A stretch of DNA of 64,000 nucleotides, from positions 1-64,000 of the forward strand of contig NZ_JAFIQX010000014.1 of assembly GCF_017356035.1 (NCBI RefSeq). The letters are read 5' to 3'. The notes under the pieces are model-generated. The model saw nothing but the letters and a program-made list of their open reading frames with translations. It was not told the origin of the DNA and did no database searches. The position numbers and the translations under genes are program-made. Source of the DNA: Longitalea luteola. Lineage in GTDB: Bacteria; Bacteroidota; Bacteroidia; Chitinophagales; Chitinophagaceae. Below are positions 26,790 to 36,486 of this stretch, piece by piece; the first letter of the stretch is position 1; each line of letters begins with the position of its first letter.

Positions 26790-27863
26790 TTATCGCTTGG
26801 CGTATTGCTCTTCATAATAATGCTGGTAATCGCCCGAAGTTACATGTTTTATCCAATCTTCGTTTTGCAGGTACCAGTCAACTGTTTTTTCCAAACCTTC
26901 TTCAAACTGCAGGGAAGGTTTCCAGCCCAGTTCTTTATTCAGTTTTGTGGCATCGATGGCATACCGCAGGTCATGCCCCGGCCTGTCTTTAACATAGGTG
27001 ATCAGTTTGGCAGAAGTTCCTTCCGGCCTGCCCAGTTTGGCATCCATTATTTTACATAACAAATGGACCAGGTCAATATTCTTCCACTCATTGAAACCGC
27101 CGACATTGTATTTATCGCCTGTTTTTCCGCGGTGAAAGATCACATCGATGGCGCGGGCATGATCTTCTACAAACAGCCAATCGCGCACATTTTCGCCTTT
27201 ACCATATACCGGTAATGGTTTATTATTCCGGATATTATTGATCATTAAAGGAATGAGCTTTTCCGGAAAATGATAAGAGCCATAGTTATTGCTGCAATTG
27301 CTCATCACCACCGGCAAACCATAGGTATGGTACCAGGCCATTACAAAATGATCTGATGAAGCCTTGGAGGCTGAGTATGGTGAGCGGGGATCGTACGGGG
27401 TTTCTTCGCGGAAGAATCCTTCTTCGCCCAGGGAACCATATACTTCATCGGTTGAAACGTGATAAAACCGTTTTCCCTCCATTTTCATGGGTGATTTTTC
27501 CCAGTATTTGCGGCAGATATGCAGTAAGGTAGCAGTACCCAACACATTGGTCTTTACAAATGCCAGCGGATCTATGATCGAGCGGTCAACATGGCTTTCA
27601 GCCGCGAGGTGGATCACTGCGTCGAATGCATATTTATCAAACAGGGCCTCGATGCTGGCTGCATCGGTAATATCAGCCCGTTCGAAACGGTAATTGGCAG
27701 CATGCTCTACATCTTTCAGGTTTTCCAGATTGCCGGCATAGGTCAAAGCGTCGGCATTTACGATCAAATAATCGGGATACTTGTTTATGAATAACCGCAC
27801 TACATGCGAACCAATAAAACCGGCTCCACCGGTGATCATGATCTTTTTTGAAAAGGCACTCAT
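26790..27863 (-). CDS. rfbB: dTDP-glucose 4,6-dehydratase
   Basis: 357 residues. Makes dTDP-4-keto-6-deoxy-D-glucose. NAD-binding GGAGFIGSH (12-20), the dehydratase triad T138-D139-E140 in STDEVYG, and Y163/K167 in YSASKASSDH are all present. It precedes rfbC and rfbD in the operon. The first enzyme of the route, glucose-1-phosphate thymidylyltransferase (rfbA), is not in this window. Confidence 0.95.
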   Translation of the reverse strand: MSAFSKKIMITGGAGFIGSHVVRLFINKYPDYLIVNADALTYAGNLENLKDVEHAANYRFERADITDAASIEALFDKYAFDAVIHLAAESHVDRSIIDPLAFVKTNVLGTATLLHICRKYWEKSPMKMEGKRFYHVSTDEVYGSLGEEGFFREETPYDPRSPYSASKASSDHFVMAWYHTYGLPVVMSNCSNNYGSYHFPEKLIPLMINNIRNNKPLPVYGKGENVRDWLFVEDHARAIDVIFHRGKTGDKYNVGGFNEWKNIDLVHLLCKIMDAKLGRPEGTSAKLITYVKDRPGHDLRYAIDATKLNKELGWKPSLQFEEGLEKTVDWYLQNEDWIKHVTSGDYQHYYEEQYAKR

Positions 27864-27941
27864 AGTATATTATTAAACATAATGCAACGCATAACACTGA
27901 AACCAGCGTTATACGTTACCGTAAACGTTTGCTACAGGAAT

Positions 27942-28925
27942 TTATTTCTTCGCCTGGAATTCTTTCGGTTGTTTGAACCATTCATCCTTCGGCAGCGATT
28001 TAAAGTACTCATAGGTGACTTTCAATCCCTCTGCGCGGCTAACTTTCGGCGCCCAGCCCAGCATTTCTTTTGCCCGGGTGATATCGGGCTGCCGTTGTTT
28101 GGGATCGTCAACAGGAAGTGGTTTATGAACTATCTTTTGGGTTGTACCGGTAAGTTTGATGATCTCTTCGGCAAATTCTTTCAGCGATATTTCATCAGGG
28201 TTTCCAATGTTCACCGGCAAATGATAATCGCTGAGCAATAACCGGTAAATACCCTCAATAAGATCATCTACATAACAGAAGCTTCTGGTTTGCGAACCAT
28301 CGCCAAATACGGTGAGGTCTTCACCACGCAATGCCTGGCCAATGAATGCAGGCAGGGCGCGGCCGTCGTTCAACCGCATGCGCGGACCATACGTATTGAA
28401 GATCCGTACAATGCGGGTCTCTACCCCGTGGAAGGTGTGATAAGCCATGGTCATTGCTTCCTGGAAACGTTTGGCTTCATCATATACGCCCCTGGGGCCA
28501 ACCGGGTTTACATTACCCCAGTATTCTTCATTTTGCGGATGTACCAGGGGGTCGCCATAGATCTCTGAAGTAGAAGCCACCAGTATGCGGGCGCCTTTGG
28601 CTTTGGCAAGGCCCAGGCAGTTATGGGTTCCCAATGATCCTACTTTCAAGGTTTGAATAGGGATCTTCAGGTAATCTATCGGACTTGCAGGAGATGCGAA
28701 GTGTAGAATATAATGCAGGTCGCCGGGAACATGAATGAATTTGGATACGTCGTGGTGATAAAATTCAAACTGTTCCAGCTTGAATAAATGTTCAATATTA
28801 CGCAGGTCACCCGTGATGAGGTTATCCATGCCTATTACATGAAAACCTTCTTTTATAAAACGATCGCACAAATGTGAACCAAGAAAACCGGCAGCACCGG
28901 TTATTAGCACTCTTTTTCTTGCCAT
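27942..28925 (-). CDS. UDP-glucuronate decarboxylase (UDP-xylose synthase)-like SDR
   Basis: 327 residues. Extended short-chain dehydrogenase: [14 protein letters not shown] at 10-23, STSEIYGDP with E121, and Y148/K152 in YDEAKRFQE. The segments [22 protein letters not shown] and [14 protein letters not shown] are typical of bacterial UXS enzymes, which turn UDP-glucuronate into UDP-xylose. The UDP-glucose dehydrogenase that makes its substrate is the next gene upstream (13 bp gap), which strongly supports the assignment. An epimerase of the same family is the alternative. Confidence 0.88.
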   Translation of the reverse strand: MARKRVLITGAAGFLGSHLCDRFIKEGFHVIGMDNLITGDLRNIEHLFKLEQFEFYHHDVSKFIHVPGDLHYILHFASPASPIDYLKIPIQTLKVGSLGTHNCLGLAKAKGARILVASTSEIYGDPLVHPQNEEYWGNVNPVGPRGVYDEAKRFQEAMTMAYHTFHGVETRIVRIFNTYGPRMRLNDGRALPAFIGQALRGEDLTVFGDGSQTRSFCYVDDLIEGIYRLLLSDYHLPVNIGNPDEISLKEFAEEIIKLTGTTQKIVHKPLPVDDPKQRQPDITRAKEMLGWAPKVSRAEGLKVTYEYFKSLPKDEWFKQPKEFQAKK

Positions 28926-28938
28926 GAATCGGTTAATT

Positions 28939-30273
28939 TTATTTTTGTTTTACACCATTTTCAGGTTCGGCAATAGCGCGGCCCACACTTTCATAATAAA
29001 ATCCTAATTCTTTGATAGCGTCTGTTTCGAAGAGGTTACGGCCATCGAAGATCACTTTATTTCTCAACGCAGTTACGATCTTCAGGAAGTTAGGGGTACG
29101 GAACTCATTCCATTCGGTGGCAATGACCAAGGCATCGGCGCCTTCCAGGCAATCGTACTGGTTCTCGGCATATTCGATCTTAGTACCCAGCAATGCACGT
29201 ACGTTATTGATCGCTTCAGGGTCATACGCACAAACGGTAGCGCCTTCTTTTATCAGTTCATCAATGATATATAAGGCCGGTGCTTCCCTGATGTCGTCGG
29301 TATTGGGCTTGAATGCCAGGCCCCATAAAGCAAACCTTTTTCCTTTCAGATTATTTTTAAAGAACCTTTTGATCTTGGGGATCAGGTGCAGCTTTTGTTT
29401 TTCATTCACGTCCATCACCGCATTCAGGATCTTGAAATCATAATTTACTTCGTTTGATGATTTCACCAGCGCCTGTACGTCTTTGGGAAAACAGCTTCCG
29501 CCATAACCGATGCCGGGGAACAGGAAACGTTTACCAATGCGCTCGTCGCTGCCAATACCCCGGCGCACCATATCCACATCGGCCCCCAGCCGCTCACACA
29601 GCTGGGCTATTTCATTCATAAAGGAGATTTTGGTAGCCAGGAATGAATTGGCGGCATATTTGGTAAGCTCGGCAGAGCGAACATCCATATAAATGATAGG
29701 ATTACCCGAACGAACGAACGGTGCATACAATTCGCCCATCACTTTGCGGGCCCTTTCAGATGAGGCGCCTATAACCACGCGGTCGGGTTTCATGAAATCT
29801 TCCACCGCTACCCCTTCGCGTAAAAACTCGGGATTCGACACAACGTCAAAATCCCCTACGTATGTTTTTGCAACTGCTGCATGTACTTTTTCAGCAGTGC
29901 CTACCGGCACAGTACTTTTATCTACAATAACTTTATAATCGGTCATAAGCTCGCCCAGGTCTTTGGCAACGCCCAAAATATATTTCAGATCGGCGCTTCC
30001 GTCCTCACCGGGGGGTGTTGGTAATGCCAGGAAAATGATCTCGGCGTCTTTGATACCTTCGTATAAGCTGGTGGTAAAGCGCAACCGTTCTTCCTTAAGA
30101 TTACGGATGAACAGTTTTTCAAGCCCTGGTTCGTAGATAGTGATCTGGCCCGATGAAAGTTTTTCCACCTTCGATTTATCAATATCAACGCAGGTAACGT
30201 CGTTACCAGTTTCAGCAAAGCAGGTGCCGGTTACTAATCCAACGTAGCCTGTGCCTACAACAGCGATTTTCAT
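28939..30273 (-). CDS. ugd: UDP-glucose 6-dehydrogenase
   Basis: 444 residues. Oxidises UDP-glucose to UDP-glucuronate with two NAD. The dinucleotide motif [10 protein letters not shown] is at 7-16 and the catalytic C261 lies in [10 protein letters not shown]. The C-terminal part has [18 protein letters not shown] and the UDP-binding FDGRNLF. It sits between the DegT aminotransferase and the UXS-like enzyme, so the operon can convert UDP-glucose to UDP-xylose as well as make dTDP-rhamnose. Confidence 0.95.
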   Translation of the reverse strand: MKIAVVGTGYVGLVTGTCFAETGNDVTCVDIDKSKVEKLSSGQITIYEPGLEKLFIRNLKEERLRFTTSLYEGIKDAEIIFLALPTPPGEDGSADLKYILGVAKDLGELMTDYKVIVDKSTVPVGTAEKVHAAVAKTYVGDFDVVSNPEFLREGVAVEDFMKPDRVVIGASSERARKVMGELYAPFVRSGNPIIYMDVRSAELTKYAANSFLATKISFMNEIAQLCERLGADVDMVRRGIGSDERIGKRFLFPGIGYGGSCFPKDVQALVKSSNEVNYDFKILNAVMDVNEKQKLHLIPKIKRFFKNNLKGKRFALWGLAFKPNTDDIREAPALYIIDELIKEGATVCAYDPEAINNVRALLGTKIEYAENQYDCLEGADALVIATEWNEFRTPNFLKIVTALRNKVIFDGRNLFETDAIKELGFYYESVGRAIAEPENGVKQK

Positions 30274-30302
30274 TTTAAGGTTGTTTTAATATTTCCTGAA
30301 CA

Positions 30303-31436
30303 TTACTGTTTATTAATAAACTCCAATACCTTACCGGTAATGAATTGGAGCTGTTCCATACTTAATTCGGTATGCATAGGGAGGGATAATACTCGCTCGG
30401 TGAGCCAGTCTGTCGTCTTCAACTCAAACCTTGAACCACCAAAAGCCTCGAACATTTTCTGCCGGTGAGCGGGTACAGGATAATAGATCATGGAAGGAAT
30501 GCCATGATCGGCCAGGAACTGGTGCAGGGCATCGCGGTTTACCCCTTCCAGCAACAAAGTATATTGATGAAATACATGGCTGCTGTAAGGCGCCCTGTAA
30601 GGAACCGTGATCCTGGGATTGCCGGCAAAAGCCTTATCATAAAAATCGGCAGCGCTGCGGCGTGCGGCAATGTATTCATCTAAAAGTGGCAGCTTTACAT
30701 TTAAAATAGCGGCCTGTATGCTATCGAGCCGGCTGTTACAGCCAACGCGTTCATGGTAATATCTTTTTTTCATACCGTGATTGGCCACCATATGCAAAGC
30801 TTCAGCCAGCTTATCATCGTTGGTAAAAATGGCGCCGCCATCACCAAAACAACCCAGGTTCTTGGAAGGAAAGAAAGAAGTGGTACCAATAGTACCCAAT
30901 GTACCCGTTTTTTTGCGGGTGCCATCGCTCAATTGAATATCGCCACCGATTGCCTGCGCATTATCTTCAATTACCGGAATATTGTGCCGGTTGGCGATCT
31001 CGAGTATGGCTTCCATATTCGCAGCATGGCCGTATAAATGAACCGGGATGATCGCTTTCGTTTTAGGTGTAATGGCCTTTTCAATAGCAACCGGATCGAT
31101 ACAATATGTTTTGGGATCAACTTCTACAAAAACAGGTGTCAGGTTCAGCAGGGCAATTACCTCAGTGGTGGCAATGAACGTAAATGAGGGAGTGATCACT
31201 TCATCACCCGGTTTCAGATCCAATGCCATTAAAGCGATCTGTAAGGCATCCGTTCCGTTGGCGCAGGGAATAACATGTTTTACGCCCAGGTACTTACTTA
31301 AGGCAGCAGCAAAGTCCTGCACCGCTTTTCCATGAATGAAAGCGGTACTGTTGATCACTTCCTGAATAGCCGCATCTACTTCAGCTTTTATCTTTGCGTA
31401 TTGCTGCTTTAAATCAACCATTTGAATGGGCTGCAT
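30303..31436 (-). CDS. DegT/DnrJ/EryC1/StrS-family sugar aminotransferase
   Basis: 377 residues from ATG 31436. The frame is open 20 codons further upstream, but a Shine-Dalgarno-like AGGAG 7 nt before this ATG, the promoter at 31466-31497 and family alignment (MVDLKQQYAKIK) fix the start. PLP-binding K192 lies in SFFPSKNLGCFGDGG. D158 in PVIEDNAQAIGG pairs with the pyridine nitrogen. Such enzymes transfer an amino group to a 3- or 4-keto nucleotide sugar. The acceptor here could be the dTDP-4-keto-6-deoxyglucose made by RfbB in the same operon (inference). It is the first gene of the operon. No glycosyltransferase is in the window. Confidence 0.9.
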   Translation of the reverse strand: MQPIQMVDLKQQYAKIKAEVDAAIQEVINSTAFIHGKAVQDFAAALSKYLGVKHVIPCANGTDALQIALMALDLKPGDEVITPSFTFIATTEVIALLNLTPVFVEVDPKTYCIDPVAIEKAITPKTKAIIPVHLYGHAANMEAILEIANRHNIPVIEDNAQAIGGDIQLSDGTRKKTGTLGTIGTTSFFPSKNLGCFGDGGAIFTNDDKLAEALHMVANHGMKKRYYHERVGCNSRLDSIQAAILNVKLPLLDEYIAARRSAADFYDKAFAGNPRITVPYRAPYSSHVFHQYTLLLEGVNRDALHQFLADHGIPSMIYYPVPAHRQKMFEAFGGSRFELKTTDWLTERVLSLPMHTELSMEQLQFITGKVLEFINKQ

Positions 31437-31465
31437 ATCAACTCCTTTTTTTATCGAAATGGGCA

Positions 31466-31497
31466 CAAACGTACTGCAAAAAAATGGTGTTAACAAG
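31466..31497 (-). promoter_or_regulatory. Promoter of the nucleotide-sugar operon
   Basis: Minus strand CTTG (31497-31494), 20-nt spacer, TACGTTTG (31473-31466), then TGCCC. It lies 30 bp before ATG 31436. The leader contains AGGAGTTGAT immediately before the ATG, an unusual Shine-Dalgarno site for this phylum. Confidence 0.6.
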
Positions 31498-31683
31498 CCT
31501 AACCGAAGGCTGGAGGCACTGAAAAGCGGGCACCTGGAACCATATACCGAATTATTGTGGTGTATAATCAGTGCCCATTCTAATGGGATTTTATATGCAT
31601 AACTTCTATAAAACCGCTAATTTGCCCTTTTTGTCTATTCTGGCGATAAAAACGACATTTGTTGGCTGAATTAAATCATTACC

Positions 31684-33066
31684 GTGCACCTGTTTATTTA
31701 TAATATCTTTTTGTTCATATACGCTATTGGCATCCGTATTTCCTCACTCTGGAATCCCAAGGCCCGGTTATGGCTGAATGGGCGCGAGGATATCTGGCTG
31801 AAATTACAGAACATGCTTAACGCAGAAGGCCAAGGGCGGAAGGCCAAAGGCGAAAGGCAGCAAACAGAAGGCGCGCATCAAAACGCCGGGGGCTCTCCCC
31901 CGCCACCAGCCACCAGCCACTCACCGCTGGTCTGGATGCATTGCTCTTCCCTGGGCGAATTCGAGCAGGGCCGGCCGGTGATGGAAGCCATCAAACGGCA
32001 ATATCCAAATGCCAAAGTATTACTCACCTTCTTTTCTCCCAGCGGTTATGAGGTGCGGAAAAAGAACTCCGGGGCCGATTACGTGTTGTACCTGCCAATG
32101 GATTCAAAAGCCAATGCCCGCAGGTTCATTAACCTCGTTCAACCCGACCTGGTGGTATGGATCAAATACGAATACTGGTTCTATTATTTGACCGAATTGA
32201 AGAAAAAACAGATCCCCCTGCTGCTGGTATCGGGCATATTCCGGAAAGACCAGCCTTTCTTCAAATGGTATGGCCGGTTGCACTGGTACATGCTGGAAAG
32301 CTTCGATCACCTGTTTGTACAAACCCAGGCGAGCAAGCAATTATTGGGCACCATCGGTTTTACCAATAACGTTACTATTAGCGGCGATACCCGGTTCGAC
32401 CGGGTGGCGCAAATAGCCGAGCAGTTTCAACCGGTTGACAAGATCGCAGAATTTTGCGGCGACAGCCAGGTCATCGTTGCCGGCAGCACCTGGCCTGAAG
32501 ATGAAGAGGAAATGGATCACTACGCGAACAGCCATCCGGAAATAAAGTTTATCATCGCTCCGCATGAAATAAACGAAGACCACCTGAAAGAAATAGAGAA
32601 GCTGTTCAAACGCAGCGTAAGGTATTCAAAGCTCACTGTTCCCAGCAGTTCACCGGTGCCTATTCCCCGCAACCGCCAACTCAACATTGAACCACCCAAT
32701 ACATTGATCATAGATAATATTGGCATGTTATCTAAACTGTACAAATATGCTACTATTACCTATGTCGGCGGTGGTTTTGGCGACGATGGTGTGCACAATG
32801 TACTGGAAGCAGCGGTATATGGGAAACCGGTGGTATTCGGGCCTGTGTACGATAAATACATTGAAGCTGTTGAACTGGTACAGCAGGGCGGCGCTTTTGT
32901 CATTAATACAGCGCTCGAACTGGAAAAAACATGCGAAGAGTTACTAACGAATGACAGTGCCTGGGAGGCAAGCTGTCAGGCCGCCCGTAATTATGTATAT
33001 AATAATAAAGGCGCCACCGACACGATCATGCATTATATTCAGGAAAAGCGTCTTTTAACCAGCTGA
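31684..33066 (+). CDS. waaA: 3-deoxy-D-manno-octulosonic acid transferase
   Basis: 460 residues from GTG 31684. Transfers Kdo to lipid A at the inner membrane (GT30). Membrane segment about 3-20, then NPKARLWLNGRE. The family block WMHCSSLGEFEQGRP is at 84-98. Later blocks VAGSTWPEDEE, FIIAPHEI and YVGGGFGDDGVHNVLEAAVYGKPVVFGP are intact. Residues 47-80 are an insertion not expected in the family. It is encoded by two heptamer arrays (31827-31861 and 31902-31922) plus a GC hairpin, and reads as a Lys/Gln/Gly then Pro-rich linker between the N-terminal anchor and the catalytic part. The gene is essential in most Gram-negatives, so the insertion is presumably tolerated. Its 3' end overlaps the convergent gene at 33039 by 28 bp. 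Confidence 0.92.
   Translation: MHLFIYNIFLFIYAIGIRISSLWNPKARLWLNGREDIWLKLQNMLNAEGQGRKAKGERQQTEGAHQNAGGSPPPPATSHSPLVWMHCSSLGEFEQGRPVMEAIKRQYPNAKVLLTFFSPSGYEVRKKNSGADYVLYLPMDSKANARRFINLVQPDLVVWIKYEYWFYYLTELKKKQIPLLLVSGIFRKDQPFFKWYGRLHWYMLESFDHLFVQTQASKQLLGTIGFTNNVTISGDTRFDRVAQIAEQFQPVDKIAEFCGDSQVIVAGSTWPEDEEEMDHYANSHPEIKFIIAPHEINEDHLKEIEKLFKRSVRYSKLTVPSSSPVPIPRNRQLNIEPPNTLIIDNIGMLSKLYKYATITYVGGGFGDDGVHNVLEAAVYGKPVVFGPVYDKYIEAVELVQQGGAFVINTALELEKTCEELLTNDSAWEASCQAARNYVYNNKGATDTIMHYIQEKRLLTS
31827..31922. repeat. Heptamer arrays inside waaA
   Basis: Five 7-bp units AGGCCAA/AGGCGAA (31827-31861) and three units GCCACCA/GCCACTC (31902-31922), separated by about 40 bp that includes the palindrome CGGGGG-CTCT-CCCCCG. 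Reading frame is kept throughout. Confidence 0.85.
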
Positions 33067-33842
33067 TAAAAATGGCGGGTGCTTTCTTTGTTTTCATCCC
33101 AACCCAGTTTTACTTTTAATTCTCTTTCGATCCAGTACTGGGCTTCGGGCAGTATGCGAAAACTGTTGATGGTCTTAATACTGCGTTCATACATTACTTC
33201 ATCATTGCGGAAGAGCTCGCTGATAAATACGAAGCGGTCATTAATGCCGATAGCCCTGCGCAGGTCGCGTACCGGCGCATCATTCAGCACGTGGGCCACT
33301 TCCTTCACCTCTTCTTTTAACTTTTCATTAAGGGAGGCCTCTTTTGACGCCATTACTTCGTTCAATTCTTTTACTGCCTGTTGATGGGCAAGTGTGGGAA
33401 TTTCGCGTAAGGGATCAAATTTCCACCCATTCTGCTCAACCTTCTGGGCTTCCTGATGATGGCCGTTATTATTTTTTTCCACAGTGCCGTTATTGCCGTT
33501 CACTGCTGCAACCGGTGTTGGCACTACAACCGGTATTTCCTCCGGAGCTTCCTGTACTTCAACGGGTGGCGTTTCCACTACAACGGGCGAAGGCACTGCC
33601 TTGGGAGGCGTTTGGGTAGTTTTCTCTTCCTTAGTTGGTATATGTCGTTGTTGATAGCTATGACCATTAGCCGCCGGCATCACCACTGCCACTTTGCTGG
33701 AATTTACAGGCCGGTGAGTGGACGTTGACATCTGTACCAATTCTGTTTCAATTAATTGAGTAGTTACTAATAGTTGAAACGGATCGGCATTTTGTGCAAA
33801 TTGTTCATTTAATTTGCCAATAAGTTGTGCTAAACGTTCCAT
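33039..33842 (-). CDS. Conserved hypothetical protein with disordered middle
   Basis: 267 residues, not a family I can name. The N-terminal helix (MERLAQLIGKLNEQFAQNADPFQLLVTTQLIETEL) is followed by a Pro/Val/Thr/Asn-rich disordered segment (about 40-140). A conserved C-terminal helical domain follows (FDPLREIPTLAHQQAVKELNEVM, then RAIGINDRFVFISELFRNDEVMYERSIKTIN), which recurs in Bacteroidota proteins of this layout (recalled). No signal peptide or membrane segment, so cytoplasmic. Convergent with waaA (28 bp overlap) and divergent from tdk; start codons of this gene and tdk lie 93 bp apart. Confidence 0.75.
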   Translation of the reverse strand: MERLAQLIGKLNEQFAQNADPFQLLVTTQLIETELVQMSTSTHRPVNSSKVAVVMPAANGHSYQQRHIPTKEEKTTQTPPKAVPSPVVVETPPVEVQEAPEEIPVVVPTPVAAVNGNNGTVEKNNNGHHQEAQKVEQNGWKFDPLREIPTLAHQQAVKELNEVMASKEASLNEKLKEEVKEVAHVLNDAPVRDLRRAIGINDRFVFISELFRNDEVMYERSIKTINSFRILPEAQYWIERELKVKLGWDENKESTRHFYQLVKRRFS

Positions 33843-33935
33843 AATAAGCGGGTACTTTTTTATGGTTAGAGTTAATTGATTGATGGTTAGAGCTAATTGA
33901 TAAAGTTAACAATTATTGTACCTATTTCCGTTAAC

Positions 33936-34505
33936 ATGTTTATAGAACCTAATATATCGGGTGAACGCCGGGGCAGTATTGAAGTGATTTGCGGGTCTAT
34001 GTTTTCCGGAAAAACGGAAGAATTGATCCGGAGACTAAAACGGGCAAAGATCGCCAACCTGCGGGTAGAAATCTTTAAGCCTAAGATAGATGTGCGCTAT
34101 GATGCGCAGAACATCATCTCACATGATGAAAACGCCATTCTGAGTACACCTATTGATAACTCCCAAACTATATTATTATTGCATGGAGATGCGGATGTAA
34201 TTGGTATTGATGAAGCTCAATTTTTCGATGATCAGTTACCGGATGTTTGTGATCAGCTGGCCCTGAAAGGGATCAGGATCATTGTTGCCGGACTGGATAT
34301 GGATTATACCGGTAAACCATTCGGGCAAATGCCCTTTCTGTTATCCAAAGCCGATTTTATAACGAAGCTGCACGCCATTTGCGTTAAATGCGGCCATATT
34401 GCCAATTATTCGTTTCGTAAAAAAACTGACAAAAGCCAGGTGCTGCTCGGCGAAAAAGATACCTATGAACCCAGGTGCAGGAAGTGTTATTATGAGCGAA
34501 GTTGA
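33936..34505 (+). CDS. tdk: Thymidine kinase (TK1 type)
   Basis: 189 residues from ATG 33936; 13 more codons are open upstream but the family starts near here. Phosphorylates thymidine in nucleotide salvage. P-loop GSMFSGKT (20-27), Walker B-like [10 protein letters not shown], the lasso region, and zinc-binding pairs CVKCG and CRKC. The sequence ends YYERS. It stands alone; the downstream gap contains repeat tracts. Confidence 0.95.
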   Translation: MFIEPNISGERRGSIEVICGSMFSGKTEELIRRLKRAKIANLRVEIFKPKIDVRYDAQNIISHDENAILSTPIDNSQTILLLHGDADVIGIDEAQFFDDQLPDVCDQLALKGIRIIVAGLDMDYTGKPFGQMPFLLSKADFITKLHAICVKCGHIANYSFRKKTDKSQVLLGEKDTYEPRCRKCYYERS

Positions 34506-34593
34506 AAAGTTAACAAGTTTATAAAGTTAATAAAGTTGAGAAAGCTGAAAAAGAGGAATGCCGAAGTATAATCGTGAGCTCGAAGAATAAAGA

Positions 34594-34635
34594 ACCATAA
34601 ACCACAAACCATAAACCATAAACCACAAACCATAA
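34594..34635. repeat. Heptamer tract ACCATAA/ACCACAA
   Basis: Six uninterrupted 7-bp units; only position 5 alternates (T or C). It is the inverse sense of the GTTTGTG family at 42053-42087. A looser GTT-based repeat of 8-9 bp lies at 34501-34550. Confidence 0.9.
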
Positions 34636-34679
34636 ACTCTTTCCTAGTAAACCAAAACAACACTTAAAACAAAACCGTC

Positions 34680-35330
34680 TTGAACCATATACTTACCCTT
34701 ATTAAAAAAGATCTCTTGCTTGAAGTGCGGCAGCAATACACTTTCTACGGAATCTTATTGTATGTAGCATCTACCATTTTTGTATTATACCTGGCGATGG
34801 GCCAGCCCGAAGAAAAAGTATGGAATGGCTTGTTCTGGATGATCCAGTTGTTTATTTGTGTGAATGCAGTAGCCAAAAGTTTTCTGCAGGAAAGCCAGGG
34901 CCGCATGCTCTACTTTTATACGGTGGCCGGCGCCCGCGATTTCATGCTCTCGAAATTATTATTTAATGCGGGGTTGATGGTTCTTATGAGTATTGTAAGC
35001 CTGCTGTTATTCCAATTGCTCATGGGTAATCCGTTACAGAATCCCTTCCGGTTCATTGGATTTGTTTGCCTTGGCGGTTGCAGTTTAAGCCTTGTATTCA
35101 CTTTCCTGGCTGCCATAGCGGCACGTGCCCGCCAGGGAGCTGCCCTGATGGCCATCCTGGGTTTTCCGCTGATCATTCCGCAGGTACTGTTGCTCATGCG
35201 CATGTCGAACACAGCCTTCGCCGATGTTATACAGGCCGGCCTGTGGCAGATCATCTTTTTGCTGATCGGGCTCGACGTGCTGGTGATCGCCCTGGCTATC
35301 ATCTTGTTCCCGTTTCTTTGGAAGGATTGA
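34680..35330 (+). CDS. ccmB: Heme exporter protein B (ABC permease subunit)
   Basis: 216 residues, start TTG 34680 (TTG AAC CAT); no ATG is near and the family begins with this LIKKDLLLEVRQQY segment. About six membrane segments are visible. CcmB is the permease partner of CcmA in the cytochrome c maturation system. The segments GMLYFYTVAGARDFMLSKL and FPLIIPQVLLL are family-typical. ccmC and a ccmD-like gene follow in the same direction after 245 bp; ccmA is not in the window. Confidence 0.88.
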   Translation: MNHILTLIKKDLLLEVRQQYTFYGILLYVASTIFVLYLAMGQPEEKVWNGLFWMIQLFICVNAVAKSFLQESQGRMLYFYTVAGARDFMLSKLLFNAGLMVLMSIVSLLLFQLLMGNPLQNPFRFIGFVCLGGCSLSLVFTFLAAIAARARQGAALMAILGFPLIIPQVLLLMRMSNTAFADVIQAGLWQIIFLLIGLDVLVIALAIILFPFLWKD

Positions 35331-35333
35331 GCT

Positions 35334-35408
35334 GTTACCGGTTACCGGTTTGCCGGTTTCCGGGGCTTCAGCGCGGCGAGGCCCGGCACCCGGCGCCTGG
35401 TACCCGGT
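35334..35408. repeat. Heptamer tract GTTACCG with inverted arm
   Basis: Four units of GTTACCG/GTTTCCG (35334-35362, one of 8 bp), then four inverse-sense units GCCCGGC/ACCCGGT (35381-35408). It starts 3 nt after the ccmB stop and can fold into a GC-rich stem. Confidence 0.75.
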
Positions 35409-35491
35409 AACCAATGATTACGATGACCCGACATTCATCCATATAACATTCAGACAGACATAAACAACCTTCTATTTAACTTCTTTTCCCC

Positions 35492-35499
35492 TAATTTTG
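35492..35499 (+). promoter_or_regulatory. Candidate -7 element upstream of ccmC
   Basis: TAATTTTG followed by CCCCACC, 76 bp before the ccmC start. The -33 box is poor, so this is tentative. Confidence 0.4.
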
Positions 35500-35575
35500 C
35501 CCCACCTATTTTGGATCATTGGGTGGTACGATTGCTTTCAGGTACCAATGATCATTCAACAAACTACAGGACTCT

Positions 35576-36262
35576 ATGCGCCAGTACTGGTGGAAAATAC
35601 TAAGCATTGTACTACTGATCTATACCTTTATTGCAGGTCTTTTGATTCCGCTTCCCTATGAAACAGCTTATGCAAGCAGCAACCTGTACGAAAGCATGCG
35701 CAATTTCTTCTTTCATGTGCCCATGTGGTTCAGTCAGCTCGCTTTAATTACTGTTTCCCTGTTTTATTCCATAAAATACTTGCGTAACCCCAATCCTACG
35801 TACGACATTTATGCCACGGAATTTGCCCGCACCGGAACGGTATTGGGTGTGCTGGGGCTCATTACCGGCGCCATTTGGGCACAATATACCTGGGGGGCTG
35901 CCTGGAGCAACGATCCCAAACAGATCGGCGCAGCCATTGCACTGCTGATCTATGTTGCCTATTTTGTATTGCGTAACTCCATGCCTGATATGGATAAAAG
36001 AGGCCGGGTTGCGGCTGTATATAATATTTTCGCATATTTTATTTATATACCGATGATCCTGATCTTACCGCGGCTGACAGAATCACTGCATCCAGGTGGT
36101 AAGGGTTCAGAAGGGAATCCCGGCCTTGGTGGCAGCAGCCTCGATGCAACCATGCGCCTCGTTTTCTGGCCCGGCGTGCTGGGCTGGATCCTTTTATCTA
36201 CCTGGATATCCACCCTCAGGCTGCGCGTTCGATTACTGGAAGAGAAAAAACATTCCGCATAA
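35576..36262 (+). CDS. ccmC: Heme exporter protein C / CcsA-type cytochrome c biogenesis protein
   Basis: 228 residues, six membrane segments. The heme-handling region reads GAIWAQYTWGAAWSNDPKQIGAA, corresponding to the WWD motif of CcmC (WGxxWxxDxR) with S/N replacing some aromatic positions. Periplasmic His is supplied by FFFHVPMWF. It presents heme for cytochrome c maturation. ATG 35576; the ccmD-like gene follows after 8 bp. Confidence 0.88.
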   Translation: MRQYWWKILSIVLLIYTFIAGLLIPLPYETAYASSNLYESMRNFFFHVPMWFSQLALITVSLFYSIKYLRNPNPTYDIYATEFARTGTVLGVLGLITGAIWAQYTWGAAWSNDPKQIGAAIALLIYVAYFVLRNSMPDMDKRGRVAAVYNIFAYFIYIPMILILPRLTESLHPGGKGSEGNPGLGGSSLDATMRLVFWPGVLGWILLSTWISTLRLRVRLLEEKKHSA

Positions 36263-36270
36263 ACTATTGT

Positions 36271-36486
36271 ATGAAGCAACTAATTGTAACCCTGATCGTT
36301 TTATTTGTCCATTTACTGGCGAGTGCCCAGGACTCTGTGACCCATGTTGACCAAACGCGCACCGGTTTATATGCCGGAGGCAAGATCTATGTTGTGCTGG
36401 TTGTTGCGGTAACTATCCTGGTGGGTTTGTTCCTGTATGTGATCCGGCTCGACAGAAAGATTACCAAACTTGAGAAGAACAGCTAG
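36271..36486 (+). CDS. CcmD-like small membrane protein
   Basis: 71 residues: a cleavable signal-like segment (1-20, LLASAQDS), then one membrane helix (about 39-58; YVVLVVAVTILVGLFLYVIRL) and a charged tail DRKITKLEKNS. Position directly after ccmC and the helix-plus-basic-tail layout match CcmD, which helps release holo-CcmE. The sequence family is too short for certainty. Its TAG stop is inside a heptamer tract. Confidence 0.65.
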   Translation: MKQLIVTLIVLFVHLLASAQDSVTHVDQTRTGLYAGGKIYVVLVVAVTILVGLFLYVIRLDRKITKLEKNS

